From: CAYXGE01 sp964464435
Lineage (GTDB): Bacteria > Pseudomonadota > Gammaproteobacteria > Burkholderiales > Methylophilaceae
Length of the DNA: 32,032 nt
Direction of reading: 5' to 3'
Assembly (NCBI GenBank): GCA_964464435.1
Contig: CAYXGE010000014.1
Location: 1 to 32,032 of the forward strand
Part shown: positions 8,109 through 17,592 of the stretch, in pieces
How the letters are laid out: each line of letters starts with the position of its first letter
How positions within the stretch are numbered: position 1 is the first letter of the stretch
The notes under the pieces: model-generated
The model's database searches: none
What the model was told of the DNA's origin: nothing
Seen by the model: only the letters and a program-made list of their open reading frames with translations
Position numbers and translations under genes: made by a program

Positions 8109-9665
8109 ATGAAACAGCCTGCAGACCTTCACCCTATTGTAAAGCAAATTAGAAATTTGCAACGCCCTACCCATGGCAAACGTTGGCTGTCATGGTTGCT
8201 ATTTGTAAGCTTGCTAACTATCTGCTTTTTACTACCCTCTTATCTTTCTTTATTTCCTGAAACATCTGCAAAATTCTTTGAAAAACATCCGCAACTGTTG
8301 GGTGTTGTGAGCAATGCATTTTCGCAAGTTTCATATAAGCATAATGAAACTACGATGTCAGTTAAACCCAATGAGGCATTGAAAAAATTTACAGCCAGTA
8401 CTCAGGTTTGGCAATCAGAAAGAGTGACAAAGCCCACCTACTTAGGTGTAGATAAACTCTGGAATCCGGGTCACCCATTAGACCAAGCACACCAAGCATG
8501 GGCAAATGATTGTAAGGCCTGCCACAGTTTGCCATTTGTACAAGTGCAAGATAAAGATTGCAAAAACTGCCACCAAAATGCAGCTGACCATGTAGACCAA
8601 AAAATTACCACGGTAAGTGCTTTAAAAGAAGCAACCTGTGCCAGTTGCCATCGTGACCATAACGGATTAGATGGTTTGAGACGGCAAAATGAGCAATATA
8701 TGAGCACTAACTGCGCAAGTTGTCATAGTGACATTAAAAAATCTTATGCCAAAACTGAAACAGAGGATGTTAAAGACTTTGCTGATAAACACCCTGAATT
8801 TAGATATACCCTCGCAGAAAGTCCGACCAGTAAAAAACTGGTGCGCACGCGTTTAAGTAAACAAGGCTTGGTTGAAAAAACTGGGCTTAAATTCCCGCAT
8901 GATGTACATTTAGATGAAGATGGCGTCAAAAGTCCAGACGGTAAAGTCGACATGAATTGTGCCAGCTGCCATACACTCAAGGCAGATGGTGAACATTTTC
9001 AACCGGTGACCATGAAAGATCATTGTCAATCATGCCATGACTTAAAATTTGAACCCGCCGTTTCAAATCGTGAAGTGCCACATGGTTCAGTCGAGTTGGT
9101 ACTTAATACCCTGCGTGAGTTTTACAGCTATGTGCAAGTCAATACAGTGCCTGTAGATGAAAAACCACTCACCCCTATTATTAACTTGGTGCGTCCAGGA
9201 GATGATGAACCAGAAGTCGCTAGCTATATTCGCTCTAATGTGAGTTCACGCAATCAAGCCTCACTCTCAGCAGAATCATTGTTTGAGAAAACCTCATGTA
9301 ATTTATGTCATGAAGTTAAAAAGTTGATAGGTCAAGGCAAAACTGGCACCCCAGGCAAAGACCTACCACAATATGAGATAGGCGCAATTACACCAAGTCA
9401 CACATGGTTAGTCAGTTCACAATTTAACCACGCACAACATCGACTGGCAGAATGTTCTGATTGTCATGCAGCAAAAAAATCTAAAAAAGCAGAAGAAGTG
9501 CTCATGCCTTCAATTAAAGCCTGTCATGATTGCCACACTGGAAAACAAGCAGAATCCAATAAATTAGTGTCTGATTGTGGCTTATGCCATGGCTTCCATC
9601 AATCAGCGCATTCACTTGTGACAACGCCAAAAGAAGCGACAAAACTTACGGCAACAAAGCATTAA
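8109..9665 (+). CDS. Membrane-tethered decaheme c-type cytochrome
   Basis: This 518-residue protein has ten CXXCH heme-attachment motifs between about residues 134 and 494, in order: CKACH, CKNCH, CASCH, CASCH, CASCH, CQSCH, CNLCH, CSDCH, CHDCH and CGLCH. One hydrophobic segment (about residues 26-49, after a basic N-terminus) looks like an uncleaved inner-membrane anchor, placing the hemes in the periplasm. Many extra histidines can serve as distal ligands. The first ~130 residues lack hemes. It follows the putative b-type membrane protein by 11 bp, so a quinone-to-periplasm electron relay, comparable in role to CymA/NrfH-type tethered cytochromes, is reasonable but inferred. I cannot place it in a named family. 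Confidence 0.85.
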   Translation: MKQPADLHPIVKQIRNLQRPTHGKRWLSWLLFVSLLTICFLLPSYLSLFPETSAKFFEKHPQLLGVVSNAFSQVSYKHNETTMSVKPNEALKKFTASTQVWQSERVTKPTYLGVDKLWNPGHPLDQAHQAWANDCKACHSLPFVQVQDKDCKNCHQNAADHVDQKITTVSALKEATCASCHRDHNGLDGLRRQNEQYMSTNCASCHSDIKKSYAKTETEDVKDFADKHPEFRYTLAESPTSKKLVRTRLSKQGLVEKTGLKFPHDVHLDEDGVKSPDGKVDMNCASCHTLKADGEHFQPVTMKDHCQSCHDLKFEPAVSNREVPHGSVELVLNTLREFYSYVQVNTVPVDEKPLTPIINLVRPGDDEPEVASYIRSNVSSRNQASLSAESLFEKTSCNLCHEVKKLIGQGKTGTPGKDLPQYEIGAITPSHTWLVSSQFNHAQHRLAECSDCHAAKKSKKAEEVLMPSIKACHDCHTGKQAESNKLVSDCGLCHGFHQSAHSLVTTPKEATKLTATKH

Positions 9666-9678
9666 AAGGGGAAATCCA

Positions 9679-11601
9679 TTGCTTAACCAATTACTGACAT
9701 ATAGCAGGCAATCCGCTACTTATTATGCATCACTCATCATACTAACAGCGCTTTTGAGCGCGTGTGGAGGAGGTTCTGGTAGTGGTGTTGACGGCGGATC
9801 AACAGCCTCTGATTGTAATTTCACAGTGGCATCGACCCCTCAAAACCTCACAGCTACAGAAGTTGAACGTATTGTGGCACAGGCAGAGCAAGCTGCAACA
9901 GCACTAAATGCACCTGCTACCATCGCTGTGTCAGATAGGGTAGGTAATATATTGGCGGTATATCGCATGGCAGGTGCAGGATTAACCATAAATTTAAGAA
10001 GTGGAAGGCTTACAGCACCTGTACAAGGTCTTGATGGCTTAAACAACACCATTGGTTCAGAATTAGGCGCTATAGCTAAAGCAGTTACTGGTGCTTATTT
10101 GTCATCATCTGGTAACGCTTTCTCAACACGTACTGCTAGTTTTATTATTCAAGAGCACTTTCCTCCAACTGTTAACTTCCAACCAGGCGGGCCTCTATTC
10201 GGCGTCCAATTTAGTCAATTACCCTGTGGTGATTTTGTGAATCAAAATAATGTTGTCGACTTTGGACCAAAACGTTCCCCTCTTGGCTTGGCGGGTGACC
10301 CTGGCGGTTTTCCTATTTATAAAAACGGAGTTGTAGTTGGTGGAATAGGTGTAATGGCAGATGGTGAATATGGTATTGACCTCAACCCAACCGCAGGTTC
10401 AACTGGAGTTGATGAAAGGATTGCACAATCTGCTTTAAAAGGCTTTGAAACTCCCGTCTGTATTCGAGCAGACAGAATTACCTTAGGTGGACAAATCCCA
10501 CCCTACAGCAATGCGGATAGCGCATTAATTTCTGTCAATGCAAGCAATGTGAGCAACGTCGCTAATTTTATTGCTGTCAATGGTTATTACGCAGGTGGAT
10601 CCGCTTTAACTGGTCGGGCATATGGCAATCCAGACTCTGGCTTTACTGATGATGCCAGCGACTCGCTGGGAACTGGCGCTTTTATTGTCACAAATGGTGC
10701 TACTAACCGCTTTCCGCCAACTGCTGGTGCTAATGGCCTAACACCAGCAGAAGTGACACAAATACTCAATTCAGCGATTGGCGTTGCTAATCAAGCACGC
10801 GCACAAATTCGCCGTCCTGTAGGCTCTCCAGCGCAAGTAACAGTTGCTGTGACCGATTTAGACGGTAGCTTATTAGGCGTATCAAGAACCGCCGATGCAC
10901 CAGTTTTTGGTACCGATGTTTCGGTACAAAAAGCCCGCACTGCAGCATTTTTCTCAAAATCTAATGCGGGTGCCAATCTATCAGCGTTGCCTGCAATTAC
11001 TTATGCTGATGATGGTTTATCAAACAGTGGCATTACTATTAACTTCAATAATTATGTTAATGCGTCAAGCACAACGGGTAGCACTACATTTAATGGTTCT
11101 GTCGCATTTTCCGCAAGAGCCATAGGTAATATTTCAAGACCGTATTTTCCTGATGGTATTGATGGTTCGCCCAATGGCCCACTTTCAAAATCATTAAGCA
11201 CTTGGAGCCCCTTTAGTACTGGCTTGCAACTTGATTTAGTCTATGGAAACCTCACTGGCTCAATTGTTACGCCTGCTCCTAACACTAATCCACGTTGTAC
11301 AGCCAATAATATCGGCATTAATAATGGCATACAGATTTTCCCAGGCGCAGTACCCATCTACCGCGGATCAACGCTGATTGGCGCAATCGGTGTTTCTGGC
11401 GATGGCGTTGACCAAGATGACATGATTGCATTTTTAGGCTTGGCCAGAGCGGGTAATATTTTGGGTACTGGTATTGCAAATGCCCCTAATGCCATACGTT
11501 CTAGTCAACTTGAACCTCAGGGCGTGCCATTACGCTATGTCAATTGTCCACAATCACCATTTATTAATAGTAGTGCGCAAAACGTATGCTCAGGGATATA
11601 A
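9679..11601 (+). CDS. Lipoprotein with two GlcG/HbpS-like domains
   Basis: The start is TTG at 9679, supported by AAAAGGGGA (9664-9672) six bases upstream. The 640-residue product has a lipoprotein signal with lipobox LSAC (Cys29) and a glycine/serine linker. It carries two GlcG/HbpS-like (DUF336) regions: one from about residue 56 (LTATEVERIVAQAEQAA, then IAVSDRVGNILAVYRM) and one from about residue 352 (LTPAEVTQILNSAI, then VAVTDLDGSLLGVSR). Each ends in the family's P-(I)-Y-(K/R)-G-x-x-x-(I/V)-G-(G/A)-IGV pattern, for example GAVPIYRGSTLIGAIGVSGD. Small members of this family bind heme, other cofactors or degradation products; no CXXCH is present here. Being in a multiheme operon, it may bind heme, a flavin or the redox substrate at the outer membrane, but this is inference. 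Confidence 0.78.
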   Translation: MLNQLLTYSRQSATYYASLIILTALLSACGGGSGSGVDGGSTASDCNFTVASTPQNLTATEVERIVAQAEQAATALNAPATIAVSDRVGNILAVYRMAGAGLTINLRSGRLTAPVQGLDGLNNTIGSELGAIAKAVTGAYLSSSGNAFSTRTASFIIQEHFPPTVNFQPGGPLFGVQFSQLPCGDFVNQNNVVDFGPKRSPLGLAGDPGGFPIYKNGVVVGGIGVMADGEYGIDLNPTAGSTGVDERIAQSALKGFETPVCIRADRITLGGQIPPYSNADSALISVNASNVSNVANFIAVNGYYAGGSALTGRAYGNPDSGFTDDASDSLGTGAFIVTNGATNRFPPTAGANGLTPAEVTQILNSAIGVANQARAQIRRPVGSPAQVTVAVTDLDGSLLGVSRTADAPVFGTDVSVQKARTAAFFSKSNAGANLSALPAITYADDGLSNSGITINFNNYVNASSTTGSTTFNGSVAFSARAIGNISRPYFPDGIDGSPNGPLSKSLSTWSPFSTGLQLDLVYGNLTGSIVTPAPNTNPRCTANNIGINNGIQIFPGAVPIYRGSTLIGAIGVSGDGVDQDDMIAFLGLARAGNILGTGIANAPNAIRSSQLEPQGVPLRYVNCPQSPFINSSAQNVCSGI

Positions 11602-11603
11602 CC

Positions 11604-13712
11604 ATGAAGCCAATTAAACCATTGATTTTAGCCTTAAGTATGGCTGGCTTGTGTAGCTTCCCTTACATTGTAATGGCTGAGGAAACCGTAACACCTGCTA
11701 GCACATCAACATCCCCTGTTGAAGCTAAAACCCCTACAAGTAAGGTTAATGTTGCCTCAGCAAAACAATTACAGGTGCTTTCAACCTTAATCAAAGTGTA
11801 TGCCAGCCCTAAACAAGATGCACTCGTGCTGTACGAAATTCCTAAAGGTAATTTATTAGATATTCTTGAGGAACGTGAGGACTGGTATAAGATTAAAATT
11901 GCTTCCCCAACAGCTTCTAGCCAAGTGCAATTTGGTTGGGTACAAATGACTGAGGGTGAGTTTGGTGAAATGTCGTTGGCTGTTTTGCCCAACAAAGGCA
12001 GTGTGGACATTGCCAACGAGGAAACTGGAGCAGAAGGTTCAGAAGATGCCTCATATACCAAGGCATTTAGGCCACAGAACCCCAATTTAGTGGTGACGTT
12101 ACCGCCAATTGATCCAGAACAAGTGCCACCTCCACAAGTAAATTTGCCACGCGAATCTGTGCCTATATCAGACCGCTGGCGCGTAATGCAAGCACTGGGC
12201 TTTAAGTTTCCCTGGTATGACCCGTTTAATCAAAACCATTTAAAAGGCGACTTACCCGTTTTAAAAGAGTATGGGCATAACCTATTTGTGAATATTGGTG
12301 CCATTTCAGACACCTTAGTTGAAGTTCGAAATGTACCCACGCCAGTCTCTAATCAATCTGGCGGGAGTAATGACACCTACGGCAATGGTGACCAATTAGT
12401 TTTTGTGCAGAACTTGATTTTGAGTTTAAGCCTAAGCCGCGGTAACACTACATTTAGACCACCAGATTTTGAATTTAAATTTTCACCCGTCATTCAGTAC
12501 AACTATTTAGATGTGCAAGAACTTGGTGTGGTAAACGCTGACCCTAGAGATGGTTTAACCAGAAATGATAGCTTTTTAGGGGTACAAGAGCTATTTATTG
12601 ATTACCATTTGCGTAACGTTTCAGACCGCTATGACTTTGATAGTATTCGCGTTGGCATTCAGCCATTTATTAGTGACTTTAGAGGCTTCTTGTTTCAAGA
12701 CACCCCATTTGGCGTGCGCTTGTTTGGCAACCGTGACAATAACCGATACCAATATAATTTGGGTTGGTTTAGACGTTTAGAAAAAGACACCAACAGTGGC
12801 TTAAATGATATAACACAGAGCCTACGCGATGATGATATTTTTGTAGCAAACCTGTACCGTCAAGACTTTCCATTTGTTGGCTTAACCTCACAAGTCTCGC
12901 TCATCCATAATCGCAATACTGAAACCGACCGTGAGTTTGATACTAATGACTTTTTGGTACGCCCTGCTTTGATTGGCGACTTAAAACCACGTGATTATCA
13001 AGTCACCTATTTAGGCTACACCGCCGACGGCCATATTGGTAAATGGAATATATCGACTTCAAATTATTTAGCGATTGGTGAAGATGACAGAAGCCCGATT
13101 GCGAGAAAACAGCAAGATATACGCGCAGCTTTTCATGCATCGGAAATCTCAAGAGATTACGATTGGATTCGTGTCAGAGGTAACTTGCTATTAGCGAGTG
13201 GCGATAAAGACCCATTTGATGACAAATCCACTGGCTTTGATGCCATTCTAGAAAATCCACAATTTGCTGGCGCCTCCACCAGTTACTTTGTTCGACAAGG
13301 CATTCCTTTAATTGGTGGCGGTGGTATCGCCATTTCTGGACGCAATGGCATACTTCCCTCCTTACGTTCATCAAAAGATCAAGGTCAATCTAACTTCGTG
13401 AACCCAGGATTAGGTTTGATTGGCATAGGTGCTGACTTTGATGTTGCGCCTGAAATGCGCGTATTTACCAATTTATCGAGCTTGTATTTTATGAATACTT
13501 CTTCATTGGCAAACCTGCGTAATGAAGAAATTGATTCTAAGCATCTTGGTATTGATGCCTCGGTAGGCTTTCATTGGCGACCATTCTTTAATCAAAATAT
13601 CGTGATTAACGGCTCCGCTGCTATGCTCAAACAAGGCGATGCATTAAAAGGGTTATACGGTAACGATGATGCGCTCTACTCCATACTGCTTAATGCGGTA
13701 TTAACATACTAA
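11604..13712 (+). CDS. Outer-membrane beta-barrel (porin-like) with N-terminal SH3 domain
   Basis: I take ATG 11604 as start because AGGGA lies seven bases upstream and a clean signal peptide (cleavage after VMA, residue 25) follows; an in-frame ATG at 11586 would spoil the signal. The ~702-residue product has a bacterial SH3-like domain (about residues 50-118, including LIKVYASPKQDALVLYEIP and DWYKIKI...FGWVQM), then a Pro-rich linker, then about 500 residues of alternating polar/aromatic beta-strands that end in an aromatic residue (LNAVLTY). This is the outer-membrane barrel pattern. Sitting between a lipoprotein and two exported multiheme cytochromes, it is the obvious candidate for the pore of a porin-cytochrome conduit. 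SH3 domains often bind peptidoglycan or peptides. The barrel family is not one I can name. Confidence 0.72.
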   Translation: MKPIKPLILALSMAGLCSFPYIVMAEETVTPASTSTSPVEAKTPTSKVNVASAKQLQVLSTLIKVYASPKQDALVLYEIPKGNLLDILEEREDWYKIKIASPTASSQVQFGWVQMTEGEFGEMSLAVLPNKGSVDIANEETGAEGSEDASYTKAFRPQNPNLVVTLPPIDPEQVPPPQVNLPRESVPISDRWRVMQALGFKFPWYDPFNQNHLKGDLPVLKEYGHNLFVNIGAISDTLVEVRNVPTPVSNQSGGSNDTYGNGDQLVFVQNLILSLSLSRGNTTFRPPDFEFKFSPVIQYNYLDVQELGVVNADPRDGLTRNDSFLGVQELFIDYHLRNVSDRYDFDSIRVGIQPFISDFRGFLFQDTPFGVRLFGNRDNNRYQYNLGWFRRLEKDTNSGLNDITQSLRDDDIFVANLYRQDFPFVGLTSQVSLIHNRNTETDREFDTNDFLVRPALIGDLKPRDYQVTYLGYTADGHIGKWNISTSNYLAIGEDDRSPIARKQQDIRAAFHASEISRDYDWIRVRGNLLLASGDKDPFDDKSTGFDAILENPQFAGASTSYFVRQGIPLIGGGGIAISGRNGILPSLRSSKDQGQSNFVNPGLGLIGIGADFDVAPEMRVFTNLSSLYFMNTSSLANLRNEEIDSKHLGIDASVGFHWRPFFNQNIVINGSAAMLKQGDALKGLYGNDDALYSILLNAVLTY

Positions 13713-13731
13713 ATTAGGTTACTGCTATAAC

Positions 13732-16700
13732 ATGCCTGTTGTAATTCGTTCATTAACTAAGCGCTTGCGTCAGATTGCCTGGATTGGCACAGCGTTGGCA
13801 TTTGGTATGTTTATTCAAGCAGATGCTTCAGAAGATGCGCACCTGGTTGAACGAGATTATGTCATTGCGCCAGCCGCACCAAAATCGCAAACAGAAGCAC
13901 ATGCAAAAGCTAAGTCTGATGGCTGCATGAGCTGTCATAGCGCTACAGACAGTCATACCATGCATGCCAACCCTGCCGTCGTACTCGGCTGTACAGACTG
14001 CCACGGTGGCAATGCGCAAATTCATGTTGGGCAAGAAGCCGCTAAAAATCCTAAAAGCCACGAATACAGGCAAGCCTTAGACCAAGCGCATATCATGCCG
14101 CGTAATGAAAAGTTTTGGAAATATCCTTCTTCAGCGAATCCTGAAGTTTCATACACAAAACTTAATAAAGAGCACCCTGCTTACATTCGGTTTATTAATC
14201 CAGGCGATTTACGCGTTGCACGCGAAGCCTGTGGTGCGTGCCATTTAACGATTATTCAAGCCCAAGAACGTAGCTTAATGTCAACATCCGCCATGCTATG
14301 GGGCGGGGCTTCTTACAACAATGGCATTCTGCCTTACAAGCGCTACATTATTGGTGAAGCTTACACCCACGACAGTGAGCCTGCGGCCATTCTTAACCCA
14401 TTAAGAATTAGTGATGATTTATATGCCAAAAAAGGCGTGCTCGATAGACTTTACCCACTACCCGCATGGGAAACTATTCCGCCAGCTGATATTTTTAGAG
14501 TATTTGAGCGTGGTGGGCGAAATATCAACAGTACTTTCCCAGAAGTTGGCTTACCCAACATCACAGGGACCTTACAACGTGTTGATGAACCTGGTAGACC
14601 GGATATTCATCAATCGAATCGTGGCCCAGGCACAGGTAGTAATATTGCAGTTCCTGTCATTAACATTACCAAAACGCGCCTTAATGACCCACATCTGTGG
14701 TTTTTAGGTACTAATGAACAGGCGGGCGACTATCGTTCATCAGGTTGTACTGCATGCCATAGCATTTACGCAAATGACCGTGACCCTTTACATGGTGGTC
14801 CATATGCAAAATTTGGTAACGGCGGTGCTACGCAAACTATTGACCCAACCATTCCTAAAAATGAAGCTGGTCATCCACTTAAGCACGAGTTCACGCGAGC
14901 TATTCCATCATCGCAGTGCATGGTGTGTCATATGCATCAACCCAATATCTTTGTGAACTCTTTTTACGGTTATACCATGTGGGATTACGAGTCAGACGCC
15001 CCTCATATGTGGCCTGAACAACAAAAATACCCTACAGATGCGGAGATTCGCGCAATTAACGAACGCAACCCTGAAGAAGCTGCGATTCGCGGCAAATGGA
15101 GTGATCCAGAATTTTTAAAAAACGTATCCACACTTAACTCAAAACTTAAAGATACCCAGTTTGCGGATTACCATGGCCATGGATGGAACTTTAGAGCTAT
15201 TTTTAAGCGTGACCGCAAAGGCACCTTATTAGATAAAGATGGCAAATCGGTGGATGATAATGATCCAGACAAGTTTAAAAAAGCGGTGCATCTGAGCTCC
15301 ATTCATATGGATATTGGCATGCATTGTGTAGACTGCCATTTTGCCCAAGACATGCATGGTAACGGGCATATTTATGGTGAAGTTGCAGCCTCTATCGAAA
15401 TTGATTGCGCTGACTGCCATGGTACTGCCACCAGCTACCCCACCCTGCACACAACTGGCCCTGCAGCCCGTCCTGGAGGCTTTGATTTAACCACGTTAAC
15501 CACGCAAGATGGCAGACGTCGCTTTGAATGGAAAAATGGCAAGCTTTACCAACGCTCTGCATTACATCCCGATAAAGAATGGGAAATGTCTTTAGTTAAA
15601 GATACCGTCAATCCTAAACATCCTAACTACAACGCCAAAGCTGCGCGCGCAAAACTCATGTCAGCTGGTGAAGATGGTAGACAAGGCAAATGGGGCCCTG
15701 GTGTAGAAAAACTTGCGCATGACAATAATAAAATGGCATGCTTTACTTGCCACCTGTCTTGGACCACCAGTTGTGCGGGTTGCCATTTACCTATTCAAGC
15801 CAACTGGAAAACCGAGCGTCATCATTACGAAGGCGGTGAAACCAGAAACTATGCCACCTATAATCCGCAAGTGGCGCGCGATGAGATGTTCCAATTGGGA
15901 CTAAGCGGCCCTGTTAAGGGCGCTAAAGTGACGCCCATACGCTCGAGCTCCGCGCTTATTTTATCGTCTACTAACAACAACCGAGAGCGCATCTATATCC
16001 AACAGCCACCAATTGCTGCTAGCGGATTCTCTTCACAAGCGTTTGCCCCACATTACCCGCATACCGAGCGAAAGGAAGAGACTAAAACATGCACGGATTG
16101 CCATATTTCTAGCAAAAATGATAACAATGCCATCATGGCGCAACTGTTGTTGCAGGGCACCAACTATGTCAATTTTGTTGGTTTTAACGCATGGTTAGGT
16201 GAAGCCAATCACGTTGAAGCCATTACTGTCACCGAATGGGATGAGCCACAAGCAGTAATTGGTAGTTACTTGCAACGCTATGCCTACCCAGATTATTTTA
16301 AACAACACCAAGCACGTGGTATGGAACTGCCTGAAATGACCCTGCATATTCAAGACCATAGCACGCCAGATAGTGCAAACTGCGTGCAAATGCGTGGGGA
16401 ATATTTATTTGTTGCAGAGGGCAAGGGTGGCTTTCGAGTTTACGATATTGCAAGCATTGGCAACAAAGGGATTTCACAAGGGATTATTTCTGCTCCCTTC
16501 TCTGATATTGGCCATCAGACACATGTCACAAGTAAAAACGCAACTTGTATGGCATTACCGACTAATCAAGCGATTGCACCAACGCGCAATACTGGCGATT
16601 TAATGCGTAAAACCAACCAAGAGCAACCTTTCCATCCTATCTATCATTACGCCTTTATTACCGATGCTGTTGAAGGGCTGATTGCAGTCAATGTAGACAC

Positions 16701-17592
16701 GCTTGCTGATGGCGAGGCCAGAAATAACTTCTTAAAACGTGCCATGACTTGGAACCCTAATGGTTTACTGACTGGCGCGCGTCACATCTCATTAGGTGGG
16801 CATTACGCATATATTGCAACGCCTAAAGGTTTAGTGATTGTTGATATTAACAACCCATTACGCCCTAAACATTTAAAGACCATTGAGCTTGATGACGTCC
16901 GCGCCTCTGCAGTCCAATTCCGTTACGTTTTTGTGACTGATAATACGGGCTTAAGAGTGGTAGATATTACCTTACCGAAATCGCCTAAACTGCTTGATGC
17001 GGTAGTGCCTTTACAAAATGCGCAAAAACTTTACCTAGCTCGCACCTACGCTTACGTTGCAGCAGCTGAGCAGGGTTTAGCCATTGTCGATATAGAAAAG
17101 CCAGAGTCTCCCACCCTATATCAACTGTTTACTGCAGATGGCAAACTCAATGATGCGCGTGATGTCATTGTTGGCACTACCAATGCATCACTGTTTGCTT
17201 ATGTTGCAGATGGGGTAAATGGGCTGAAAGTGTTGCAACTGACCTCACCTGATATTCAACCAAAATTCTATGGGTTTTCTCCTGAGCCCAAACCTCAACT
17301 CATTGCTTGGAGTAAAACAAAATCTCCAGCACTTGCCTTATCTAAAGGCTTAGACCGTGACAGGGGTGTCGATGAAACTGGCGGTCAAATTGCAGTCTTT
17401 GGACGAATTGGCTCACGACCATTTAATAGAAAAGAAATGGAAAAGCTCTATTTGCGTCCCAATGGGGATATTTGGACGGTAGACGATGTTTCAATGCATC
17501 AAAATGACTATGTTCCTGCTAAACTAAAAGCTAAATCAGCTTTAGCAAAATCGAGTGCAACTGCTACAGAGATGAAAGCGCAAGAGCCATGA
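13732..17592 (+). CDS. Exported decaheme cytochrome fused to LVIVD beta-propeller repeats
   Basis: This 1286-residue protein starts with a Sec signal peptide (basic RSLTKRLRQ, hydrophobic core, cleavage near QADA|SE). Ten CXXCH motifs lie between about residues 65 and 791: CMSCH, CTDCH, CGACH, CTACH, CMVCH, CVDCH, CADCH, CFTCH, CAGCH and CTDCH, widely spaced. From about residue 890 to 1170 come roughly six LVIVD-type repeats (for example YAYIATPKGLVIVDINNP, YVFVTDNTGLRVVDITLP and YAYVAAAEQGLAIVDIEKP), which form a beta-propeller in other bacterial and archaeal surface proteins. There is no lipobox and no C-terminal anchor. It follows the barrel gene by 19 bp and overlaps the next gene by 4 bp. 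It could be the outer-face cytochrome of the conduit or a large periplasmic enzyme; no catalytic family is recognised. Confidence 0.85.
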   Translation: MPVVIRSLTKRLRQIAWIGTALAFGMFIQADASEDAHLVERDYVIAPAAPKSQTEAHAKAKSDGCMSCHSATDSHTMHANPAVVLGCTDCHGGNAQIHVGQEAAKNPKSHEYRQALDQAHIMPRNEKFWKYPSSANPEVSYTKLNKEHPAYIRFINPGDLRVAREACGACHLTIIQAQERSLMSTSAMLWGGASYNNGILPYKRYIIGEAYTHDSEPAAILNPLRISDDLYAKKGVLDRLYPLPAWETIPPADIFRVFERGGRNINSTFPEVGLPNITGTLQRVDEPGRPDIHQSNRGPGTGSNIAVPVINITKTRLNDPHLWFLGTNEQAGDYRSSGCTACHSIYANDRDPLHGGPYAKFGNGGATQTIDPTIPKNEAGHPLKHEFTRAIPSSQCMVCHMHQPNIFVNSFYGYTMWDYESDAPHMWPEQQKYPTDAEIRAINERNPEEAAIRGKWSDPEFLKNVSTLNSKLKDTQFADYHGHGWNFRAIFKRDRKGTLLDKDGKSVDDNDPDKFKKAVHLSSIHMDIGMHCVDCHFAQDMHGNGHIYGEVAASIEIDCADCHGTATSYPTLHTTGPAARPGGFDLTTLTTQDGRRRFEWKNGKLYQRSALHPDKEWEMSLVKDTVNPKHPNYNAKAARAKLMSAGEDGRQGKWGPGVEKLAHDNNKMACFTCHLSWTTSCAGCHLPIQANWKTERHHYEGGETRNYATYNPQVARDEMFQLGLSGPVKGAKVTPIRSSSALILSSTNNNRERIYIQQPPIAASGFSSQAFAPHYPHTERKEETKTCTDCHISSKNDNNAIMAQLLLQGTNYVNFVGFNAWLGEANHVEAITVTEWDEPQAVIGSYLQRYAYPDYFKQHQARGMELPEMTLHIQDHSTPDSANCVQMRGEYLFVAEGKGGFRVYDIASIGNKGISQGIISAPFSDIGHQTHVTSKNATCMALPTNQAIAPTRNTGDLMRKTNQEQPFHPIYHYAFITDAVEGLIAVNVDTLADGEARNNFLKRAMTWNPNGLLTGARHISLGGHYAYIATPKGLVIVDINNPLRPKHLKTIELDDVRASAVQFRYVFVTDNTGLRVVDITLPKSPKLLDAVVPLQNAQKLYLARTYAYVAAAEQGLAIVDIEKPESPTLYQLFTADGKLNDARDVIVGTTNASLFAYVADGVNGLKVLQLTSPDIQPKFYGFSPEPKPQLIAWSKTKSPALALSKGLDRDRGVDETGGQIAVFGRIGSRPFNRKEMEKLYLRPNGDIWTVDDVSMHQNDYVPAKLKAKSALAKSSATATEMKAQEP

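Noticed and set aside
11586..11603. Earlier ATG for the SH3-barrel gene
   Set aside because: It lies inside the end of the previous gene and adds six residues before a clean signal peptide; AGGGA is positioned for ATG 11604.
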